In this document: positions 7,317 through 11,521 of the stretch, piece after piece | How the letters are laid out: each line of letters starts with the position of its first letter | How positions within the stretch are numbered: position 1 is the stretch's first letter | NCBI GenBank assembly: GCA_900555515.1 | Contig: USLO01000046.1 | Location: 1 to 11,521 of the forward strand | Length of the DNA stretch: 11,521 nucleotides | Origin: an uncultured Collinsella sp. | GTDB taxonomy: Bacteria > Actinomycetota > Coriobacteriia > Coriobacteriales > Coriobacteriaceae | Reading direction: 5' to 3' | Position numbers and translations under genes: made by a program | The notes under the pieces: generated by a model | Databases searched by the model: none | Seen by the model: the letters and a program-made list of their open reading frames with translations, nothing else | Told to the model about the DNA's origin: nothing

Positions 7317-7379
7317 TGTTGAAACGCTTTAACAATTTTGACGTTCTCACGCGTTTTTTTGTTTCAAAAGCGTTAGGAT
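7317..7379. promoter_or_regulatory. Upstream control region of the alcohol dehydrogenase gene
   Basis: An 18-bp imperfect dyad centred on CG lies at 7317-7334 (TGTTGAAA-CG-CTTTAACA, 6 of 8 half-site bases symmetric), resembling LacI-family operators. Its AACGCTTT core (7323-7330) recurs inverted as AAAGCGTT at 7367-7374. A TTGACG hexamer lies at 7338-7343, but no good -10 stands at the right distance; TAGGAT at 7374-7379 is the best -10 candidate. The binding protein is unknown. Confidence 0.35.
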
Positions 7380-7433
7380 GGGACTCATAGCGTGGGGCGT
7401 AATGGGTGCCCCGCACACGATGGGAGGCTATCA

Positions 7434-8600
7434 ATGGCTAATCGTTTCGTTCTCAATACCATCTCTTATCATGGTTCCGGCGCCATCAAGGAGATCCCCG
7501 GCGAGCTCCAGCGTCGCGGCTACAAGAAGATCTTCGTCTGCTCCGACCCCGATCTGGTCAAGTTTGGCGTTACCGCTAAGGTGACCGACGAGCTCGACGC
7601 TGCCGGCATCGCTTGGAGCCTCTACTCCGAGATCAAGCCCAACCCCACTATCCAGAACGTCAAGGACGGCGTCGAGGCCTTCAAGGCCGCCGAGGCTGAC
7701 GCTATCGTGACCATCGGTGGTGGCTCCTCCATGGACACTGCTAAGGCCATCGGCATCATCATCAACAACCCCGAGTTCGCCGATGTCCGCAGCCTCGAGG
7801 GCGTTGCTCCCACTAAGAACCACGCCGTGTTCACCATCGCTGTGCCGACGACCGCCGGTACCGCCGCCGAGGTGACCATCAACTACGTCATCACCGACCC
7901 CGAGAAGGTCCGCAAGTTCGTGTGCGTCGACACCAACGACGCCCCCGAGGTCGCCGTCGTCGATCCCGACATGATGGCCTCCATGCCCGCCGGCCTGACC
8001 GCTTCCACTGGCATGGACGCTCTGACCCACGCCATCGAGGGCTACACCACCAAGGGCGCTTGGGAGCTCTCCGACATGTTCCACTTTGAGGCTATTAAGC
8101 TGATCAGCGAGAACCTGCGTGACTCCGTCGCCGAGGCCAAGTCCGGTCAGCCCGGCTCCGGTCGCGAGGGCATGGCCCTTGGTCAGTATGTCGCCGGCAT
8201 GGGCTTCTCCAACGTTGGCCTGGGCATCGACCACGCCATGGCTCACACCCTGTCAGCTCACTACGACACCCCGCACGGCGTCGCTTGCGCCATGCTGCTG
8301 CCGATCGCCATGGAGTTCAACAAGCCGGTTTGCGCTGAGCGCCTGGCCAAGGTTGCCGTTGCCATGGGTGTTGACACCACGGGCATGAGCACCGACGAGG
8401 CTGCCGACGCCGCTATCGCCGCCGTCAAGCAGCTTTCCGCCGACGTGAATATCCCGCACGTCTGCGAGGCCATGAAGGCTGACGAGATCGAGGTCCTGGC
8501 CAAGGACGCCATGGCCGACGCTTGCTTCCCGGGTAACCCGCGCGAGGCGACGCTCGACGACGTCATTGAGCTCTTCAAGAAGATCTGCCCGGCTGCCTAG
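7434..8600 (+). CDS. fucO: Iron-dependent alcohol dehydrogenase, lactaldehyde reductase (FucO) type
   Basis: A 388-residue group III alcohol dehydrogenase, cytoplasmic and NAD(H)-dependent. It is expected to reduce lactaldehyde to 1,2-propanediol, or another short aldehyde or ketone. The nucleotide-binding motif 'TIGGGSSMDTAK' is present. The four iron ligands of E. coli FucO have counterparts: Asp195 and His199 in 'GMDALTHAIEGYTTKGAWELSD', His267 in 'GLGIDHAMAH' and His281 in 'DTPHG'. The opening 'MANRFVLNTISYHG' closely matches FucO. The ATG at 7434 follows GGGAGG by 6 bases; the longer open frame from 7392 lacks a site. Codons are overwhelmingly C-ending (GCC, ATC, GAC, CTC) and AAG, far more biased than the neighbours, which suggests very high expression. 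No fucose genes are adjacent, so a general fermentative role is equally possible. Confidence 0.93.
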   Translation: MANRFVLNTISYHGSGAIKEIPGELQRRGYKKIFVCSDPDLVKFGVTAKVTDELDAAGIAWSLYSEIKPNPTIQNVKDGVEAFKAAEADAIVTIGGGSSMDTAKAIGIIINNPEFADVRSLEGVAPTKNHAVFTIAVPTTAGTAAEVTINYVITDPEKVRKFVCVDTNDAPEVAVVDPDMMASMPAGLTASTGMDALTHAIEGYTTKGAWELSDMFHFEAIKLISENLRDSVAEAKSGQPGSGREGMALGQYVAGMGFSNVGLGIDHAMAHTLSAHYDTPHGVACAMLLPIAMEFNKPVCAERLAKVAVAMGVDTTGMSTDEAADAAIAAVKQLSADVNIPHVCEAMKADEIEVLAKDAMADACFPGNPREATLDDVIELFKKICPAA

Positions 8601-8653
8601 CCCAGTTTGGTGGTCCTTCGCCCGTAGGTGTATGGTCTTTTGACGTGCCGCTG

Positions 8654-8685
8654 GCCCCGCCGTGCTACGCACGGCGGGGCTTTTT
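8654..8685 (+). terminator. Rho-independent terminator after the alcohol dehydrogenase gene
   Basis: GCCCCGCCGTGC (8654-8665) pairs perfectly with 8669-8680 around a very short loop. TTTTT follows at 8681-8685. Confidence 0.94.
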
Positions 8686-8761
8686 GTGCTGCGTCGATGC
8701 CCTGAGACGGACAAAACCAAGGCGTACTGCCCGCTGCGGATAGGTGGTGCACTTCCCTGCG

Positions 8762-8800
8762 TGCATTTTTGGGAGTATTCAACAAGCTCTTAAAAATGCA
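8762..8800 (+). repeat. Hairpin containing the GGAGTATTCA motif, copy 1
   Basis: TGCATTTTT (8762-8770) pairs exactly with 8792-8800. The stem can extend by GGGAG/CTCTT with two G-U pairs to 14 bp, leaving an 11-base loop. The segment 8762-8783 is related to 8972-8993 on the opposite strand. Confidence 0.6.
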
Positions 8801-8811
8801 TAACGTTGTGA

Positions 8812-8869
8812 ATGGGCGGTAGTGATCCGCAGGCGCCCATCGACAGCCATTGTGGGCGGGCTATCGATG
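8812..8869. other. Cluster of mutually exclusive hairpins
   Basis: ATGGGCG (8812-8818) pairs with CGCCCAT (8834-8840). CGCCCA (8834-8839) can instead pair with TGGGCG (8853-8858). An 11-bp stem with one mismatch joins 8838-8848 to 8859-8869 (CATCGACAGCC with GGCTATCGATG). The alternatives compete, a pattern seen in structured RNAs, but could also arise in degenerate repeats. Confidence 0.35.
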
Positions 8870-8971
8870 AGTGGAGGGGGTTGTTACTGAGTTTCTGCTT
8901 TGCGACGACCTGCAACACTGCTGTAACCGCGTCGTTTTGTCGTTCGTGATGGGGCCGTTGGGGCCCACGGT

Positions 8972-8993
8972 GCTGAATACTCCGTTTTTTGCA
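8972..8993 (-). repeat. GGAGTATTCA motif, copy 2, inverted
   Basis: The minus strand reads TGCA, six bases, then GGAGTATTCAGC. Copy 1 at 8762 reads TGCA, six bases, then GGAGTATTCAAC. That is 15 of 22 positions identical, with the 10-base core exact. The two copies face each other across about 190 bases. Confidence 0.5.
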
Positions 8994-9087
8994 CGGTCCA
9001 AGGTGGGGCACCCTGAGACGAAGCAAAAAGATTCCTCATTTCTATGCAAATACCAATAGGATTTATGCAAGATTGAGATTGTAAACC

Positions 9088-9099
9088 GTGCACGTGCAC
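9088..9099. promoter_or_regulatory. Palindrome GTGCACGTGCAC, possible distal operator
   Basis: A perfect 12-bp palindrome whose inner 10 bases, TGCACGTGCA, recur at 9146-9155, 57 bp downstream. Both are upstream of the M42 peptidase gene, so a dimeric regulator with two sites is a reasonable guess. None can be named. Confidence 0.45.
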
Positions 9100-9145
9100 A
9101 AAACCGGTGCGGGGACGTCTGGAGGCGGCTCGGCTCCTGGGGCAT

Positions 9146-9155
9146 TGCACGTGCA
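9146..9155. promoter_or_regulatory. Palindrome TGCACGTGCA, possible proximal operator
   Basis: Second copy of the palindrome, 7 bases before the candidate -10 box at 9163. It would lie between or over the core promoter elements, the usual place for a repressor site. Confidence 0.45.
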
Positions 9156-9162
9156 GAACGGT

Positions 9163-9168
9163 TAAAAT
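9163..9168 (+). promoter_or_regulatory. Candidate -10 box of the M42 peptidase gene
   Basis: TAAAAT lies 36 bases before the ATG at 9205. TTGCAC at 9145-9150 looks like a -35 but is only 12 bases away, too close for a standard sigma-70 promoter. Confidence 0.35.
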
Positions 9169-9192
9169 CGGGACTCGGTCTTAGTTTTACTT

Positions 9193-9199
9193 GGAAGGA
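9193..9199 (+). promoter_or_regulatory. Ribosome-binding site that fixes the M42 peptidase start
   Basis: GGAAGGA ends 5 bases before the ATG at 9205. The other in-frame ATG, at 9199, overlaps this site and has no room for initiation. Confidence 0.7.
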
Positions 9200-9204
9200 T
9201 GCAT

Positions 9205-10248
9205 ATGACTTCTAATATTGATGCTTCTCTAGAGGAGACGCTCTCCTATATCGCAGGACAGCTTAAGACGCTGACTTCTATTGCTTCGCCTACCGGCTAT
9301 ACCCGTGCGGCGACTGATTATCTGATGGAGACCCTGCGCGATATGGGGTTTGGGCCTGAGCGTTCTAATAAGGGTAACGTGCTCGTTGAGCTTGGCGGCG
9401 AGGGCGAGCCGCTCGTACTGGCGAGCCATGTCGATACCCTAGGCGCCATGGTGCGTTCCATTAAGGACAATGGCCGCCTGCGCCCCACGACGCTCGGTGG
9501 GCATCAGTGGTCTACGGCCGATGGCGAGAACTGCACCGTCTACACGCGCGACGGCAATGTCTACACGGGCGTGGTTCTTAACACCGAGCCTTCGGCGCAC
9601 GTGGCCGACGAGCCGGTCAAGACCATCGAGAAGAACATGGAGATCTTGCTCGACGAGAACGTCGACAGCAAGGACGATGTGCTCGAGCTGGGTATTCAGA
9701 CCGGCGACATCATCGCTATGGATCCTCGCACGACGGTGACGGAGAGCGGCTACATTAAGAGCCGCTTCCTGGATGACAAGCTATCGGCCGCCATTTTGTT
9801 GGGCTTGGCGCGTGCCGTCGCCGCTGGCGAGGTGACGCTTTCGCGTAAGGTTTCGCTGCTCTTTACCGTGTACGAGGAGGTGGGCCACGGCGGCGCCTTC
9901 GTGCCGGCCGACACGCGCGAGATGATCAGCGTTGACATGGGCTGCGTGGGCGACGACCTAGGCTGCACCGAGCACATGGTGTCGATCTGCGCCAAGGATT
10001 CGGGCGGTCCGTACAACTACGACCTGGTGACGGCGCTGTCCAATATCGCGCGCGAGCTTGAGCTCGATTACGCTATCGACGTGTATCCGCATTACGGTTC
10101 GGACGTCGAAGCCACGCTCTCTGCCGGCTACGACATTCGCCATGGTCTGATCGGCCCCGGCGTGTATGCGAGCCACAACTACGAGCGTAGCCACGTGGAC
10201 GGCGTGCGCAACACCTTCGAGCTCGTCCGCGCCTACGTACAGCGCTAG
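9205..10248 (+). CDS. M42 family metallo-aminopeptidase
   Basis: A 347-residue peptidase of the M42 (TET/FrvX/glutamyl aminopeptidase-like) family. These are cytosolic, usually dodecameric, two-metal enzymes that trim short peptides from the N-terminus. The expected metal and catalytic residues can be picked out: His75 and Asp77 in 'ASHVDTLGA', Asp190 in 'RFLDDKLSAAILLG', Glu224 (catalytic base) and Glu225 in 'YEEVGHGGA', Asp244 in 'ISVDMG' and His324 in 'YASHNYERSH'. The middle insertion (about residues 95-170) is the dimerisation/PDZ-like part of this family. The C-terminal 'SHNYERSHVDGVRNTFEL' is typical of the group. Peptide specificity cannot be read. Some family members are annotated as endoglucanases, a name generally considered unsafe. 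The gene stands alone, with its own putative promoter and terminator. Confidence 0.92.
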   Translation: MTSNIDASLEETLSYIAGQLKTLTSIASPTGYTRAATDYLMETLRDMGFGPERSNKGNVLVELGGEGEPLVLASHVDTLGAMVRSIKDNGRLRPTTLGGHQWSTADGENCTVYTRDGNVYTGVVLNTEPSAHVADEPVKTIEKNMEILLDENVDSKDDVLELGIQTGDIIAMDPRTTVTESGYIKSRFLDDKLSAAILLGLARAVAAGEVTLSRKVSLLFTVYEEVGHGGAFVPADTREMISVDMGCVGDDLGCTEHMVSICAKDSGGPYNYDLVTALSNIARELELDYAIDVYPHYGSDVEATLSAGYDIRHGLIGPGVYASHNYERSHVDGVRNTFELVRAYVQR

Positions 10249-10256
10249 CGATGCAG

Positions 10257-10299
10257 CGGCCTCGGCTGATACGGCAGTACCGACCGAGGCCGTCCTCTC
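10257..10299 (+). terminator. Probable terminator after the M42 peptidase gene
   Basis: CGGCCTCGG (10257-10265) pairs perfectly with 10284-10292 around an 18-base loop, 8 bases after the stop. The tail TCCTCTCT is only moderately T-rich, so termination may be weak. Confidence 0.6.
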
Positions 10300-10370
10300 T
10301 AAGTTGCGGTGAAATAGGGACTGTTTGGCGGTTTTAAACGCTTAAACAGTCCCTATTTCACCGCAACTTA
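10300..10370. repeat. Perfect 27-bp inverted repeat between convergent genes
   Basis: Bases 10300-10326 are the exact reverse complement of 10344-10370, around a 17-base centre that contains TTTAAA. The arms hold AAATAGGGACTGTTT. No T-run follows either arm, so it is not a normal terminator. Long perfect palindromes like this between convergent genes are typical of REP- or MITE-like repeats; no flanking target duplication is obvious. Confidence 0.8.
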
Positions 10371-10384
10371 TGAAGGGGATGGGA

Positions 10385-11485
10385 CTACTTGATGGCGGCA
10401 GTCACGGTACCGCCGCCCAGGACGACGTCGCCGCGGTAGACGACGACGGCCTGGCCGGGGGCGATGGCTCGCTGCGGCTCGTCAAAAGTTAGCAGCATTT
10501 GCCCGCCTTCGTCACGCGTAAGGGTCGCTGCCTGGTCTTTCTGACGGTAGCGGTACTTGGCACCTACACGAATGCCGCCGGCGTCGAGCTCAGCCTCCAT
10601 GCGCGTGTCCGGCGCGCTCCAGATCCACTCATCGGCAGTTAGCGCCGAGGCGGTTAGGTCCTCGGCTTCGCCCAGATGCACGGTGTTGTTGACGGCGTCG
10701 ACGCCCGTCACATACACGGGATGCGCCATCGCGACGCCCAGGCCCTTGCGCTGGCCGATGGTATAGCGCAGCGCGCCGTTATGGCGTCCGACCACGCTGC
10801 CGTCGCGCCACACAATGTCGCCCGGTGCAGCGGGATGTCCGCACCGACGCTCGATATAGCCCGCATAGTCGCCATCCGCGATGAAGCAGATGTCCTCGCT
10901 TTCGGCCTTCTTGGCGTTGGTAAAGCCCTGCTCGGCGGCTATGCGGCGCACGTCGCGCTCTTTGTCTAGGCCTGCCAGCGGAAAGATCGTGTGCGCCAGG
11001 CGCTCCTGCGTAAGCGAATACAAAAAGTAGCTCTGGTCCTTTTTGGGATCTTCGCCGCGATGGAGCTGCCAGGTACCATCGGGCGCCTGGCTCGTCTTTG
11101 CGTAATGTCCCGTTGCGATGTAGCCGCAGCCCATGTCCAGCGCCGCATCGAGCAGCGCGCCAAACTTAATGTGGCGGTTGCAGATGATGCACGGGTTGGG
11201 CGTCAGTCCCTCCTGGTAGGCGGTCACGAAGCGCTCGATAACATTGCGGTCGAAGGTCTGCTGCAGGTCGAGCACATGGTGAGGTATCCCCAGGCGCTCG
11301 GCGACGGCCTTTGCATCGGCGATGTCGCGGTCGACCTTACTCATGCCTGTTGCGGGATCGGGTGCGGGGCAGGTGAGGCGCATGGTGGCACCGACGCATT
11401 CGTAACCCTGACTTTTGAGCAGATACGCGGTCACGCTGGAATCAACGCCGCCGCTCATGGCGACGAGCACGCGCTTGTTGTGCAT
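10385..11485 (-). CDS. mnmA: tRNA-specific 2-thiouridylase MnmA
   Basis: A 366-residue enzyme that puts sulfur on U34 of the tRNAs for Lys, Glu and Gln, using ATP and a persulfide relay. The ATP-pyrophosphatase P-loop is 'MSGGVDSS' (residues 10-17). The catalytic cysteine is Cys102 in 'NPCIICNRHIKFG', and the partner cysteine is Cys200 in 'ESEDICFIADG', matching Cys102 and Cys199 of the E. coli enzyme. 'ATGHYAK' and 'KDQSYFLYSL' are further family blocks, and the C-terminal beta-barrel domain runs to the end. Length is normal. The ATG at 11485 has AGGAG 9 bases upstream. The gene converges on the M42 peptidase gene; its upstream neighbour lies outside the window. Confidence 0.97.
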   Translation of the reverse strand: MHNKRVLVAMSGGVDSSVTAYLLKSQGYECVGATMRLTCPAPDPATGMSKVDRDIADAKAVAERLGIPHHVLDLQQTFDRNVIERFVTAYQEGLTPNPCIICNRHIKFGALLDAALDMGCGYIATGHYAKTSQAPDGTWQLHRGEDPKKDQSYFLYSLTQERLAHTIFPLAGLDKERDVRRIAAEQGFTNAKKAESEDICFIADGDYAGYIERRCGHPAAPGDIVWRDGSVVGRHNGALRYTIGQRKGLGVAMAHPVYVTGVDAVNNTVHLGEAEDLTASALTADEWIWSAPDTRMEAELDAGGIRVGAKYRYRQKDQAATLTRDEGGQMLLTFDEPQRAIAPGQAVVVYRGDVVLGGGTVTAAIK

Positions 11486-11521
11486 GGGGAGGTTCTCCTT
11501 GGTGGCATGTGGCCAAAAAAG

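Larger units (their letters stand above)
8686..9145. other. Gene-free, hairpin-rich intergenic stretch
   Basis: I see no convincing gene on either strand. The open frames here (up to 94 codons, on the minus strand) lack ribosome-binding sites, run across hairpins and resemble no family I know. What it does hold: a 10-bp direct repeat CCCTGAGACG (8700-8709 and 9011-9020), a GGAGTATTCA-containing motif in two opposite copies (8762-8783 and 8972-8993), overlapping hairpins at 8812-8869, an AT-rich patch at about 9021-9085, and the first TGCACGTGCA palindrome. It could be a decayed mobile or palindromic repeat, or encode a small RNA. Confidence 0.5.

Noticed and set aside
7431..8246. 271-codon open frame antisense to the alcohol dehydrogenase gene
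   Set aside because: It has a Gly/Asp/Val-rich translation typical of antisense to strongly biased codons, while the sense strand is a clear FucO-type enzyme.
8861..9145. 94-codon open frame on the minus strand in the long intergenic stretch
   Set aside because: It has no ribosome-binding site or familiar domain, overlaps another frame of similar length and crosses the repeated motif. It may be an artefact or part of a dispersed repeat.
9145..9168. TTGCAC plus TAAAAT as a complete sigma-70 promoter
   Set aside because: The spacer is only 12 bases, so only the -10 candidate is kept.

Overview
The window reads as chromosomal DNA from a high-GC Gram-positive anaerobe. The best guess is a gut Coriobacteriia member such as Collinsella: strong AGGAGG ribosome-binding sites, a FucO-type alcohol dehydrogenase in very GC-ending codons, a PTS/6-phospho-glycosidase pair, and YgiQ, DUF1275 and M42 proteins. 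The taxon is inferred from these features and not proven. No phage, transposase, CRISPR, rRNA or tRNA gene was seen.

Layout. (1) 54-4030 is a sugar-uptake module. A divergent AraC-family regulator (minus) faces a GH1 6-phospho-beta-glycosidase and a PTS EIIBC permease that overlap closely enough to be one operon (plus). The shared intergenic region holds two identical 9-bp half-sites exactly 21 bp apart, the classic AraC-type arrangement, placed where they could both activate the operon and control the regulator. A strong hairpin terminator closes the operon. This module is visibly more AT-rich than the rest. (2) 4157-6298 (minus) is a YgiQ-family radical SAM protein that starts at GTG. It diverges from a DUF1275/YoaK membrane protein at 6551-7267 (plus), which is followed by a terminator. 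A perfect 11-bp inverted repeat lies between them. (3) 7434-8600 (plus) is an iron-dependent alcohol dehydrogenase of the lactaldehyde reductase (FucO) type, with a terminator after it. (4) 8601-9204 is about 600 bases with no convincing gene. It is rich in hairpins, carries a repeated GGAGTATTCA motif in opposite orientations, and ends in a promoter region with two TGCACGTGCA palindromes. (5) 9205-10248 (plus) is an M42 metallo-aminopeptidase. It converges on mnmA (10385-11485, minus), the tRNA 2-thiouridylase, with a perfect 27-bp inverted repeat between them.

How the genes work together. The regulator, GH1 enzyme and permease make a coherent unit: the permease imports and phosphorylates a beta-glucoside, the GH1 enzyme splits the phosphorylated sugar, and the regulator responds to the substrate. 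The permease lacks an EIIA domain and must borrow one. The other genes are single-gene units with their own terminators and no evident shared pathway. I found no clear case of a new multi-gene system. The most interesting material is non-coding: the AraC-type operator, the hairpin-rich gap, the paired palindromes and the 27-bp inverted repeat.
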